The notes under the pieces were generated by a model. The model made no database searches. It had not been told where the DNA came from and saw nothing but the letters and a program-made list of their open reading frames with translations. DNA of 64,000 nucleotides, taken from NCBI RefSeq assembly GCF_002368095.1, contig NZ_AP018227.1:2093359-2157358 (forward strand), read 5' to 3'. This stretch comes from Calothrix parasitica NIES-267. Lineage in GTDB: Bacteria > Cyanobacteriota > Cyanobacteriia > Cyanobacteriales > Nostocaceae. How positions within the stretch are numbered: the first letter of the stretch is position 1; the number at the start of each line of letters is the position of its first letter. The translations under genes were made by a program, and so were the position numbers. This document shows, one piece after another, positions 18,291-26,948 of this stretch.

Positions 18291-18894
18291 CGCAATTACT
18301 TTCTCCCTGTGAGTTTAATCCTTCCAACAAAGCATAGGTAAAGGCTCCGTGTTGTAATGCATCAATTTCCCAAGATTTTTGATTCGCATTACAGGAATAA
18401 AAAGTAATTACACCTTGATGTTCCTCCTCTCCAATTCCCAGTCCTCCCCGACTTCCTTCATTCCGACAAGCGTCTAAAAATAACACTACATTATCCGCAC
18501 CCCATCGCCGCAATCTTTCCGTAATCCAACTAACGGATAAAGCACTGTTTTCTACATCTCCGGGGTCGCTATCAGATAGCATGAGATAATCTCGACCCGC
18601 ATCACGTTGTCCATGACCGGCAAAGAAGAACCAAAGATTGTCTCCTGCTGATAATAAAGGTTTTTCAAAGTTTACCCGAAAAAATCGCCGTAAGCGACCA
18701 AAAGTAGGCTTTGTAGAAATAGGCGGATTGTTGGCGATATCAGGGGAATCTTCAGTAAAAAGAAACACCTGGTCAAATTTTGCTGACTGCTCAAACCAAT
18801 CTTTCATCGCTTCAGCATCCCGCTGAGCGTAGTTGAGATTTTGCAGGTTGTCGTATTTATTTATGCCAATGGCGATCGCCCAATTTCTACCCAT
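18175..18894 (-). CDS. Caspase-like peptidase (orthocaspase), C-terminus altered
   Basis: 239 residues. C14 caspase fold: WAIAIGINKY start, catalytic His94 in FFAGHGQRD and Cys143 in FLDACRN, both intact. Homology to the orthocaspase p20-like domain runs to about CATVERL (residues 201-207). After this the remaining ~32 residues are encoded antisense to the PD-(D/E)xK-like gene and look random, whereas relatives continue with more domain. Downstream of the small Pepco-like gene by 12 bp and probably in the same transcript. A role as a protease triggered in a cell-death or defence module is inferred. The truncation may impair it. Confidence 0.82.
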   Translation of the reverse strand: MGRNWAIAIGINKYDNLQNLNYAQRDAEAMKDWFEQSAKFDQVFLFTEDSPDIANNPPISTKPTFGRLRRFFRVNFEKPLLSAGDNLWFFFAGHGQRDAGRDYLMLSDSDPGDVENSALSVSWITERLRRWGADNVVLFLDACRNEGSRGGLGIGEEEHQGVITFYSCNANQKSWEIDALQHGAFTYALLEGLNSQGESNCATVERLARHSLIHTVEKHNSLLQIIYLNLELHTNFYFS

Positions 18895-18906
18895 CTGAGA
18901 TGCTGA

Positions 18907-19287
18907 TTATTTCCGCTTAAATTTAAATGTCATCGCTCCTTTACCTCCAGCTTTACCACCACCAATTCCAAATAAACTGATTTGTCCTTCACCGTTAATT
19001 TCTACAGATAACTCCACTTCATCAAGCTGCATTTTGGAATTTGGTGTTTCTGCTTCGTCAAGGGTTTCTCTCATTGCTTGCAGAAACTTCCTCATTTCTC
19101 CCTTGAGTTTGCTTACCTCAACCTTGCGTTTGGTGATTATTAATTCACCTTGTCTTTTGGAAACTACTATTTCCTCATCTGCACCACCGAGAACTCCTCC
19201 CGTATCAGCACCTCCTCTAGAACCACCAGGTGTTGATTCTTCGGTAATAATCCAAATTGCGTCTGGGGTAGAATTTTCTGATTGCAT
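18907..19287 (-). CDS. Small caspase-associated protein (Pepco-like)
   Basis: The ATG at 19287 gives 126 residues (MQSENSTPDAIWIITEE...); an upstream ATG at 19398 would add 37 residues with no similarity. A Gly-rich linker (GGSRGGADTGGVLGGAD) follows. Next comes a segment with alternating charges, VSKLKGEMRKFLQAMRETL, and then a beta-rich end: KMQLDEVELSVEINGEGQIS and a Gly/Lys tail. From memory this resembles the small peptidase-coupled (Pepco) proteins described beside caspase and trypsin effectors in conflict systems. No catalytic motif. Only 12 bp from the caspase gene, so translation is probably coupled. It could be an adaptor, sensor or inhibitor. Confidence 0.6.
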   Translation of the reverse strand: MQSENSTPDAIWIITEESTPGGSRGGADTGGVLGGADEEIVVSKRQGELIITKRKVEVSKLKGEMRKFLQAMRETLDEAETPNSKMQLDEVELSVEINGEGQISLFGIGGGKAGGKGAMTFKFKRK

Positions 19288-19406
19288 AAAATAAAATTTG
19301 TTACTTAAACTACTTATTTTAAATACGCCTTTTTTTGCCTTAATATTACCATTTAGATAAAAATTCGGTATCTTACTTAGACAATCGTGATAAATCAAAG
19401 GTAGCT

Positions 19407-19429
19407 CCCTCTCCTTGACAAGGAGAGGG
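19407..19429. repeat. CCCTCTCCTT hairpin (dispersed)
   Basis: Arms CCCTCTCCTT and AAGGAGAGGG with a GAC loop, followed by TTGGGGTGAGGTT. A close copy occurs at 46432-46456. It lies between the nuclease stop and the Pepco-like gene and could weaken co-transcription. Confidence 0.75.
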
Positions 19430-19469
19430 TTGGGGTGAGGTTAATTAATGTTTGTAGTGAGGACTTAAA

Positions 19470-20729
19470 TCAACCCCGTCTCAAAAACCTCACCGTAGCA
19501 TCCTCCCGCTCTACATCTCTTCCGGTATATCGAACTCTATCAATTCGTCTCCCTTTACCTTGATTGTCGTACAAACTAATTACCCCACCGCGATTTGACA
19601 ACATCACCGGACTTAAAGGTTGTATCCTCAGCGCTTCCCCAGGTTTCAATATCCTTTGTTGCTCTTTCAAAATCGAATTTAACTGCAACGGTTCATGCTT
19701 TGTATCCGATAATATCCAGCCTTCTAAATTAACTGGTTCCGAAGAAAGATTTATTACCGAAACCCATTCGGATTCCCTTTCGTCTCCCGACGGATTCACC
19801 ATCGCAGCAGCAATAAAAATAGCAGCGTTATCTACAGCAACTGAATCTCTTAATTCACCTTTGGAAATCATTTCAACAGGTGCATCAACTTCAATTCGTT
19901 CGGGAAATTTTTCGATATGAAGTTCTTCTTGCTTTTCGGGATTTTCGTTGAATAACAAGGGATTTTTCTCGTAAATCTCATCGTCAAATTCCAAACCTGT
20001 TAATCTTTCAATTTCGGTAATTGTCACCTGATAGGTTTGGAAATTAAACAATTTCTTACCTTCTTTGTCCTGTAAAGCTTCTTCATCTTGGAACATCAGA
20101 AAAGCTCGGACATCAAGCTCGTTAGTCTCTTTACTTACAAAGCAAACAACTTTGAAGAAAGCAGAAGGAATCAAAGCGGGTTCTCTACCTTGGGGGGTAA
20201 TAGTCCGAGGAAAGTCTCCGTAAACTGGCCCGGTGAAAACGGTGATTTTACCGTTACTATCTAGATTGAGGTCAAATACCCAATTTTCTAAAGCCAACCA
20301 TTCATCTTGATTAAAATTTTCATGTTGCAGCGCTGCGTTGGAATAATAAAAAGTATCGTCGGAAGCTCGTTTGGCTTCTCTTTCTGTTTTCCCCCAAGCT
20401 AAACTACCACGTCTGGCTAAATGTCCTCTATCCCAAGGATTGTTGCGATAATAATCGTTATCAAGTTGAAAATCGACACCGATACGAGTATCAATATCCC
20501 AGCCCCGTTTCCTTTTGACATTTTTAATCAGATTCTGGTCAATATTTGCACAAGTAACAATAGTCGAACGTCGAGCGCGATTAGTGATGATGGAATAATT
20601 AATATAGTTAGCAAAAATATCGTCTTTTAATAAAGAACTGCGGAGTACATCACCTGCTAACGATGGAGCAAAGCTTGGTACGGGAAGATTAATCCCATTC
20701 CCCAAAAAATCGGGATTGTAGCCTGCCAT
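19470..20729 (-). CDS. DNA/RNA non-specific endonuclease with lamin-tail domain
   Basis: 419 residues. Residues ~40-260 are a NucA/Serratia-type beta-beta-alpha-metal nuclease: D100-R-G-H103-L (catalytic His) and the downstream SNAALQHENFNQDEW with the metal-binding Asn (N140). Residues ~305-410 form a lamin-tail (LTD) domain: EWVSVINLSSEPVNLEGWIL, then a GEALRIQ turn and RGGVISLYDNQGK. Unlike secreted NucA no signal peptide is seen, so the enzyme appears intracellular and potentially toxic. It is the first gene of a minus-strand row with the Pepco-like and caspase genes (182-bp gap containing a hairpin repeat). Suggested role: effector nuclease. Confidence 0.85.
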   Translation of the reverse strand: MAGYNPDFLGNGINLPVPSFAPSLAGDVLRSSLLKDDIFANYINYSIITNRARRSTIVTCANIDQNLIKNVKRKRGWDIDTRIGVDFQLDNDYYRNNPWDRGHLARRGSLAWGKTEREAKRASDDTFYYSNAALQHENFNQDEWLALENWVFDLNLDSNGKITVFTGPVYGDFPRTITPQGREPALIPSAFFKVVCFVSKETNELDVRAFLMFQDEEALQDKEGKKLFNFQTYQVTITEIERLTGLEFDDEIYEKNPLLFNENPEKQEELHIEKFPERIEVDAPVEMISKGELRDSVAVDNAAIFIAAAMVNPSGDERESEWVSVINLSSEPVNLEGWILSDTKHEPLQLNSILKEQQRILKPGEALRIQPLSPVMLSNRGGVISLYDNQGKGRRIDRVRYTGRDVEREDATVRFLRRG

Positions 20730-21412
20730 AATATTGTTGGGTAAATTTCACTCACAGTATGAATTAGAATCAGTAGCTTTTCAACTAGTAAGGTTCGTAG
20801 TTGCGCTTTAGCGCCAAATATTTGGCTTCATACCTACCTTGTAACTAGCTTGATATTTGAATTGAGATTTGAATTGATACCTACCTTATAACTGACTTGA
20901 GATTTGAATTAATACCTGACTTGATACCTACCTTGTAACTGGTTTGAGATTTGAATTGATACCTGGCTCATCCTTAACTTGATATTTGGCGAAGACAGCG
21001 CAACTACGAACATTTACGCAGCTAAACCTAGAAAAATTCCTGATTTATAAATATCTAATCAAAAAATCTACAATTTCCTTTCCAGCAGCTTTTTTATGTA
21101 AATAAAAAGTTCAATAAATTCAACTAGAACTATATCGAGTAAATAGTATCAATAATATTAAATTAATGAATAAAAATAAGTATTTACTCTGAAAATAGAA
21201 AATATTTAATTTGCTCAAAACTGCTATATTTCCTGAAAATTTAGCGGTTAATTCAGCTAGATATATAAAAACACCATTTTGATTGCGATGATTAACTAGT
21301 AACTGATACTGGTAATTAATTAAAAATTTACGAACAATCAACTACTGACAAACACCCAAGGTGTAGAAGTAAACTAGTAAGATTAATGTTCGTTTTTGTA
21401 TAAAATACCTTT
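20730..21412. other. 680-bp repeat-rich intergenic region
   Basis: Left part is the GTTCGTAGTTGCGC element (20793-21011). The rest is AT-rich. A 73-residue minus-strand frame at 21120-21341 has no family signal and is not called. Confidence 0.5.
20793..21011. repeat. GTTCGTAGTTGCGC element with internal direct repeats
   Basis: Left end GTTCGTAGTTGCGC at 20793, right end GCGCAACTACGAAC ending at 21011. Between the ends are three or four copies of a ~40-bp unit (GATACCTACCTTGTAACT followed by TTGAGATTTGAATT). The left inner arm is the TTTAGCGCC variant, the right the CTTCGCC variant. Confidence 0.75.
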
Positions 21413-22375
21413 ATGTCTTTTCAAATAGAACGCGGCTTATTTAAGTATGATTTTATAGATTACCACGCAGTTTTGTGCCTTCGAGTGGATGCAGATGCAA
21501 AAGAAGTCCGCAAACGCTACCTGCAAATTGCGCGTCGTTTACATCCCGATAGCTGTGCTGCTGCGAGTGATGAAGAAAAGCAGTTGGCTAGTCAATTGCT
21601 GTCAAAGTTGGTTAATCCAGCTTACGAAAACCTTTCTCAAGACAAGAGTCGTGCAGAACATACTGCTGTTTTAATCCAAATGGGGAAACGTTTGGCTCAA
21701 GATTCTGCTTCTGTGGAATTAACTACTGATAATGCTAAACAGTTAGCAAGTACCCCGAATTTTGACAGTGCTTATAAAAATGCTATATCCCAAGTAGCTA
21801 AAATTCAATATAAATCTTTATCGCAAGCTGTAGAAGCTATCGCTCAAATTAGCGAGTTGAATTTAGTTTATTTGATGCGGAGTGCGGGGAAATCCTTGAA
21901 ATCAGCATCGTCAACTCCCGCTACATCTGGGTCTAATTCTCCTAATTCGTCTAATTCTAATACTGCTGGAAATAGCTCCGCACCACCTCAGCCCAAAGAA
22001 GACCCAGTTTTTGCTGGTTACATGCGTCGCGCTCAAGAGTTGATTGCTAAGAATCAATTATCACAAGCTCGGGTTGAATTGCAGGATGCTATCAAAATGA
22101 AGCCCAATAGCAATCAGTGTCACAGCATGATTGGAGTGGTTTACATGAAGCAAAATCAAGTAAAAATGGCGAAAATTCACTTTGACCGTGCTTTACAAAT
22201 AGACCCCAAAGACCAAACAGCCTTGGAAGGTAAAACTAAAATTGATAAGATTTTAAAGAAAACTGCACCTAGTAGCGGTAAAAAGAGTACTGTAAGTGAG
22301 AAAGTCGCGAGTAAATCTTCAAAGTCTGAAAGTGGCGGTTTATTTGGTGGGTTGTTCGGTGGGAAGAAAAAATAA
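21413..22375 (+). CDS. J-domain / TPR protein
   Basis: 320 residues. An N-terminal J domain (~14-75) with the HPD motif at 44-46 would stimulate a DnaK ATPase. A low-complexity Ser/Asn/Pro linker follows (~165-190), then about two TPR units (~197-270, e.g. AQELIAKNQLSQARVELQDA), and a Lys/Ser-rich tail ending GGLFGGLFGGKKK. Likely a co-chaperone that brings DnaK to TPR-bound clients. Its TAA stop overlaps the ATG of hisZ by one base (TAATG), so the two genes should be translationally coupled, although they are not obviously functionally related. Confidence 0.88.
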   Translation: MSFQIERGLFKYDFIDYHAVLCLRVDADAKEVRKRYLQIARRLHPDSCAAASDEEKQLASQLLSKLVNPAYENLSQDKSRAEHTAVLIQMGKRLAQDSASVELTTDNAKQLASTPNFDSAYKNAISQVAKIQYKSLSQAVEAIAQISELNLVYLMRSAGKSLKSASSTPATSGSNSPNSSNSNTAGNSSAPPQPKEDPVFAGYMRRAQELIAKNQLSQARVELQDAIKMKPNSNQCHSMIGVVYMKQNQVKMAKIHFDRALQIDPKDQTALEGKTKIDKILKKTAPSSGKKSTVSEKVASKSSKSESGGLFGGLFGGKKK

Positions 22376-23589
22376 TGGTGTATCAACCTCCAGCGGGAGC
22401 CAGGGATTTATTACCTTTAGATGTTGCTCAAAAGCGCTGGATTGAAGACAAATTAGAACAGGTGTTTCAAGGTTGGGGTTATCACAGGATTATTACCTCG
22501 ACCTTAGAACGTATTGACACGCTGATGGCTAGAGGTGCAATTGACCGCTCGACGGTGATTCAATTGCAAAATATCCAAGATGAAGAATTGGGATTGCGAC
22601 CGGAATTAACGGCTTCTATAGCTCGTGCGGCCGTAACCCGTATGGCTGGGGCTAACTACCCGCAACGGCTGTACTATAACGCTAATGTCTTTGGCAGAAA
22701 TGCGGAATTTAAACACAATCGTCAGCAAGAATTTTATCAAGCTGGAGTCGAACTGCTTGGTGGTGGTGGTTTAGTAGCAGATGCAGAAGTACTGTTATTA
22801 GTAGCCGCTTGTTTGCAATCGCTCCAGCTACAGGATTGGCATTTAGTCGTCGGTGAAGCTGAAATCACTCAATCTTTACTCAAAGTCTTTCCCAAGGATT
22901 TACAAAATAAAATCCGCAGCGCCATCGTTAACTTGGATAGAGTAGCTATAGATACTATGAATCTAAGTAAAGAACTTCGCGATCGCGCACAAATAATGTT
23001 GGATTTACGAGGGAAAAGTGCCGATGTTTTACAGAAAATAAATAGTTTAAAACTAGACTCCCAACAGCAAGAAGCAGTTAACAATCTCAAAGCCTTAGTT
23101 GAATTAATAGAATCTCAGGGTAACTTTTCCCTAATTCTTGACCTGAGCCTAATTCAAAGCTTTGACTACTATACAGGATTCGTATTTGAAGTAATCAGCG
23201 ACATCGATAACCAAGCCCGAGTCATCGGTCGCGGCGGGCGTTACGACAAACTCTTGGGACTATATCATCCCCAAGGAAAAGATATACCCGGAACCGGTTT
23301 CGCCTTATTTATAGAAGATTTATACCACGTACTATCAACCTCTGGGCAATTACCGCAACCAAAATTAGCCAGCGACTGGTTAGTAGTACCCGAAAACAGT
23401 AGCGCTAGCGCAGCAGCTTTCGCTTACGCAGAAAAACTCCGCTCCTCCACTCATTTAGTAAGAGTAGAGATGGAACTGAGTGGAAGAGATACAGCTTCTA
23501 TTCAAGAATATGCAAGCGGTAAAGGAATCGCTCAAATTGCTTGGATAAAAGCCGACGGTTCAAAACAAGTTGAATCAGTGAACAGTTAA
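22375..23589 (+). CDS. hisZ: ATP phosphoribosyltransferase regulatory subunit
   Basis: 404 residues with a class II aminoacyl-tRNA synthetase-like fold: PPAGARDLLP start, the motif-2 region LRPELTASIARAAVTR, YYNANVFGRNAEFKHNRQQE, and FDYYTGFVFEV plus GRGGRYDKL in the core. It ends soon after, lacking the HisRS anticodon-binding domain, which separates it from hisS. It activates the short form of HisG in the first step of histidine biosynthesis. Starts inside the TAATG overlap with the J-domain gene. Confidence 0.92.
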   Translation: MVYQPPAGARDLLPLDVAQKRWIEDKLEQVFQGWGYHRIITSTLERIDTLMARGAIDRSTVIQLQNIQDEELGLRPELTASIARAAVTRMAGANYPQRLYYNANVFGRNAEFKHNRQQEFYQAGVELLGGGGLVADAEVLLLVAACLQSLQLQDWHLVVGEAEITQSLLKVFPKDLQNKIRSAIVNLDRVAIDTMNLSKELRDRAQIMLDLRGKSADVLQKINSLKLDSQQQEAVNNLKALVELIESQGNFSLILDLSLIQSFDYYTGFVFEVISDIDNQARVIGRGGRYDKLLGLYHPQGKDIPGTGFALFIEDLYHVLSTSGQLPQPKLASDWLVVPENSSASAAAFAYAEKLRSSTHLVRVEMELSGRDTASIQEYASGKGIAQIAWIKADGSKQVESVNS

Positions 23590-23718
23590 CAGCCAGCAGC
23601 GAGCAGCGAACAGATGAAGATTTACAATGATGGTGATTGACCACAAATCATCGAACTGTAGTAACTGGTAACAGTTAACAGTTAACTGTTCGCTGTTCAC
23701 TGAAAAGAGAGGGGAAAC

Positions 23719-23946
23719 ATGGCACACACGATTGTTACTGATGTTTGTGAAGGAGTTGCAGATTGCGTGGATGCTTGTCCCGTAGCTTGTATTCATCCCG
23801 GACCGGGGAAAAACGTTAAAGGAACCGATTGGTTTTGGATAGATTTTGCAACCTGCATCGACTGCGGAATTTGCATCCAAGTTTGTCCCGTACAAGATGC
23901 AATCGTTCCAGAAGAACAGCCAGAATTACAGAAAACTCCGCAGTAA
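23719..23946 (+). CDS. Ferredoxin, bacterial 3Fe/4Fe-4S type
   Basis: 75 residues. A C46-C49-C52-C56-P motif (CIDCGICIQVCP) binds one [4Fe-4S] cluster, and C10, C16, C20 and C24 (with CPVACIH) supply ligands for a second cluster. Cytosolic electron carrier, partner unknown. A Shine-Dalgarno GAGGGGAAAC precedes the ATG. Upstream (23585-23700) are AACAGTTAACAGTTAACTG repeats that can fold, separating it from hisZ. Confidence 0.92.
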   Translation: MAHTIVTDVCEGVADCVDACPVACIHPGPGKNVKGTDWFWIDFATCIDCGICIQVCPVQDAIVPEEQPELQKTPQ

Positions 23947-24053
23947 TGTGACAAGGAGATGGGGAGATGGGGGAGAGGGGGAAGAGAAATTAATAACTCC
24001 TAACTCCTAACTCCTAACTCCTAACTCCTAACCAATCCAAAATCCAAAATCCA

Positions 24054-24089
24054 AAATCCCCTCCGGAAAAATTCTCACGAAGGGGATTT
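24054..24089. terminator. Terminator-like hairpin between ferredoxin and ycf66
   Basis: Arms AAATCCCCT (24054-24062) and AGGGGATTT (24081-24089) followed by GTTTT. It lies between two convergent genes and may serve both. Confidence 0.55.
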
Positions 24090-24139
24090 GTTTTACTTAT
24101 ATATTGATTTAAGAACAAAAAGCAATTTTGCTTATGTAC

Positions 24140-24904
24140 TCACTCTTTTGGTAGGTCTGTGGGTGGGATTTTTTCTGGTGGAGCTTCTGCTGGGGGAGCG
24201 AGTTCGGCTTCGGGAGCAATTTCTTCCACGGTTGGTATAGTTTTTTCTTCTGCATCAGCATTTTCAGAAGCTGCTTCTACCATTTCTTCTGAGGGAGGTT
24301 CTGGTGGAATTGCTTCGGGAACGGTTTCAGTTGTGGTAATGGTATCTGTATTATCAACGATAGTTACAGATGCATTACTATCTTCTGTTTTCTCCTCAAC
24401 TTCCTCAGTTTTCTCGTCAATTGCATCAGCCAAAGTCTTACCAATTGTTGCAGCAGAAGTATCTTCGGTAGTAGGAGTCGTAGACGGTGGTGTTGCAGTA
24501 GGAGCTTGAGAAACCTGTGCTTTTTTACCAGGTAAAAGATTACCTACACTTTTAAACAATCCTCCCACGCGCTCTTGCAGAGAAATTTTCGCAGCTTGTT
24601 CGCCGATATTGCTTTTTACTGCTTCAGCACTGGGAACAGTCGTTTGCCCCGTCGCGGGAGTAACTTGACGACGCAACGAAAAAGTTTGTAATCCAAACCA
24701 AATCAATAAAGCAACAGCGGCCAATTGACCCAAGAAAAACCATCCACCGATACGCGGCGCAAAAAACCACAATACAAGAGCGTAGAAGAAGCCTACACCG
24801 CTCCAGTAGAAATCATTCTTGCGGTGAACCTCCGGAAAAAAGAAAGCCGCCAAATAAATTGCTAAACTGCCAAAACCGACTATCAGAGCCAAGATATGTG
24901 TCAT
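24140..24904 (-). CDS. ycf66: Ycf66 family membrane protein
   Basis: 254 residues. Three hydrophobic segments in the first ~75 residues (ALIVGFGSLAIYLAAFFF, VGFFYALVLWFFAP, FLGQLAAVALLIWFGLQ) make up the Ycf66 N-terminal domain. A linker follows, then a long acidic, Glu/Pro/Thr-rich, probably disordered tail. Ycf66 is conserved in cyanobacteria and some plastids; its role is not established. Monocistronic, convergent with the ferredoxin gene. Confidence 0.85.
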   Translation of the reverse strand: MTHILALIVGFGSLAIYLAAFFFPEVHRKNDFYWSGVGFFYALVLWFFAPRIGGWFFLGQLAAVALLIWFGLQTFSLRRQVTPATGQTTVPSAEAVKSNIGEQAAKISLQERVGGLFKSVGNLLPGKKAQVSQAPTATPPSTTPTTEDTSAATIGKTLADAIDEKTEEVEEKTEDSNASVTIVDNTDTITTTETVPEAIPPEPPSEEMVEAASENADAEEKTIPTVEEIAPEAELAPPAEAPPEKIPPTDLPKE

Positions 24905-25396
24905 AGGAATTTTGGATTTTGGATTGTGGATTTTGGATTGGGGATGGGAAAATAGAGTTAGGAGTTAGGGGTTAGGAGTTAGGAGTTAGGGGTTAGTAGT
25001 TAGGAGTTAGGAGTTAAGAGTTAATAATCTCCTTGTCTCCCCATCTCCCCATCTCCCGCTCTCCCCATCTCCCGCTCTCCCCCTACGGGTTGCGCCACTC
25101 CCCTCAACCGAGGGAACCTCGGCACGGGGGTGGCTTACCATCTCCCGTTCTCCCCATCCCCAATTCCCAATCCCCCATTTCCAATTCCAATTAATTTATA
25201 GTAAATATTACAATGGCGAGCAATTTAACAAACAAATAGTTGATTGATATACAAATTAAAAATAATTATGTGTATCAACAATGCATTTTTACTCTTTCAA
25301 TAAAGTCTTAATGTCTTCTTTAGAAGCGAATTGAAAATCTCGGACTACCCTAAGAGATAAAAGAAAGGAATTGTAAGAGTAAGCCACAAAAAATTT
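24905..25396. other. Repeat-rich gap upstream of gnd
   Basis: GGAGTTA heptamers (24957-25020), TCTCCCC runs (25030-25085) and an imperfect CTCCCCTCAACCGAGGG / CCTCGGCACGGGGG hairpin (25095-25130). The gnd promoter should lie in the AT-rich 25190-25390. Confidence 0.5.
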
Positions 25397-26854
25397 ATGA
25401 CACTACAAAGCTTTGGTGTGATTGGATTAGCTGTTATGGGAGAAAATATCGCTCTGAATGTAGAGCGTAACGGCTTCCCAATCGCAGTTTATAACCGCTC
25501 TCGTGAGAAAACTGATGCGTTCATGAAGGAACGCGCTCAGGGTAGAAATGTGAAAGCAGCGTTTACCTTAGAAGAATTTGTGGGCTTATTGGAGCGTCCC
25601 CGCAAAATCTTGGTGATGGTAAAAGCTGGTGGCCCAGTTGATAAGGTGATTGAACAACTCACACCTTTGTTAGATGAAGGTGACATCATTATCGACGGTG
25701 GTAACTCGCTTTATGAAGACACCGAACGACGCACCCGTGAATTAGAACCCAAAGGTTTTCGCTTCATTGGTATGGGTGTAAGTGGTGGTGAAGAAGGTGC
25801 GCTCAATGGCCCCTCTTTAATGCCTGGAGGTACCGAAAGCTCTTACGAGTATCTTTCCCCCATCCTCACCAAAATCGCGGCTCAGGTGGATGACGGCCCT
25901 TGTGTGGCTTACTGCGGACCTGGTGGTGCCGGACATTATGTGAAAATGGTTCACAACGGTATTGAATATGGCGATATGCAATTAATTGCAGAAGCTTATG
26001 ATTTATTGAAAAATGCAGCCGGTTTAGACCACAATCAATTACATGAAGTGTTTGCTGAGTGGAATACCACTGAGGAATTAGACTCATTCTTGATTGAAAT
26101 TACTACCAATATTTTTCCTTATATTGACGAAGAAACTGGTTTACCTTTAGTAGATTTAATCGTAGATGCAGCCGGACAAAAAGGTACCGGACGTTGGACG
26201 GCAGTAGATGCACTTAACTTGGGCGTGCCAATTCCTACAATTGGTGCAGCAGTAAATGCTCGAATTATGTCCTCCTACAAAGAGGAAAGAGTAGCAGCAT
26301 CCAAGCAAATTACTGGGCCTACCGGTAAGTACGAAGGCGACACCAAGAAATTCATTAACATGGTGCGTGATGCTTTGTACTGCTCTAAAATCTGTTCCTA
26401 CGCTCAAGGAATGGCTTTGTTATACAAAGCTTCCCAAGAATTTAATTACAATTTGAATCTTGGTGAAATGGCAAGAATTTGGAAAGGTGGATGTATCATT
26501 CGTGCTAGATTCTTGAACAAAATCAAGAAAGCATTTGACCAAAATCCTTCACTACCAAACTTGTTGTTAGCTCCTGAATTCAAGCAAACAATTCTTGACA
26601 GACAAGATGCTTGGCGCGAAGTAATTATTACCGCAGCTAAACTAGGAATAGCTGTTCCTGCATTTAGCGCATCTTTGGATTACTTTGATAGCTATAGACG
26701 CGAACGTTTGCCTCAAAACCTCACCCAGGCACAACGCGACTATTTTGGCGCTCATACTTACCTGCGTACCGACAAAGAAGGAAGTTTCCACACCGAGTGG
26801 ACACCAATTGATGAAGCTACCGTCAGCGATGAATCAGTAGTAAAAATGGACTAG
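25397..26854 (+). CDS. gnd: 6-phosphogluconate dehydrogenase, decarboxylating
   Basis: 485 residues. N-terminal NADP-binding motif GLAVMGENIALN, then MVKAGGPVD, IIDGGNSLYEDT, GVSGGEEGA, GPGGAGHYVKMVHNGIEYGDMQ (catalytic Lys and substrate residues) and C-terminal AQRDYFGAHTYLRTD. It oxidises 6-phosphogluconate to ribulose-5-phosphate, CO2 and NADPH in the oxidative pentose phosphate path, the main source of reductant in the dark and in heterocysts. Monocistronic, with a terminator-type repeat downstream. Confidence 0.97.
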   Translation: MTLQSFGVIGLAVMGENIALNVERNGFPIAVYNRSREKTDAFMKERAQGRNVKAAFTLEEFVGLLERPRKILVMVKAGGPVDKVIEQLTPLLDEGDIIIDGGNSLYEDTERRTRELEPKGFRFIGMGVSGGEEGALNGPSLMPGGTESSYEYLSPILTKIAAQVDDGPCVAYCGPGGAGHYVKMVHNGIEYGDMQLIAEAYDLLKNAAGLDHNQLHEVFAEWNTTEELDSFLIEITTNIFPYIDEETGLPLVDLIVDAAGQKGTGRWTAVDALNLGVPIPTIGAAVNARIMSSYKEERVAASKQITGPTGKYEGDTKKFINMVRDALYCSKICSYAQGMALLYKASQEFNYNLNLGEMARIWKGGCIIRARFLNKIKKAFDQNPSLPNLLLAPEFKQTILDRQDAWREVIITAAKLGIAVPAFSASLDYFDSYRRERLPQNLTQAQRDYFGAHTYLRTDKEGSFHTEWTPIDEATVSDESVVKMD

Positions 26855-26888
26855 TTTTTAATTAGTTTCAATTAATTTATAATTTCAT

Positions 26889-26948
26889 AAACCCGGTTTC
26901 TATTATAAGTAAGTTTATTTATGGCTTACCTGTAAAGAAACCGGGTTT
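26889..26948. terminator. AAACCCGGTTTCT inverted repeat after gnd
   Basis: AAACCCGGTTTCT (26889-26901) and AGAAACCGGGTTT (26936-26948) are perfect 13-bp arms, with TCTTTTATT after. Likely terminator; also a common dispersed repeat type in cyanobacteria. Confidence 0.65.

Noticed and set aside
21120-21341. 73-residue minus-strand frame with hydrophobic C-terminus
   Set aside because: AT-rich low-information frame, no recognised family, no ribosome site; likely chance.
24159-24509. 116-residue Ser/Gly-rich plus-strand frame over ycf66
   Set aside because: Complement of the Glu/Pro/Thr-rich tail of Ycf66; no independent evidence.
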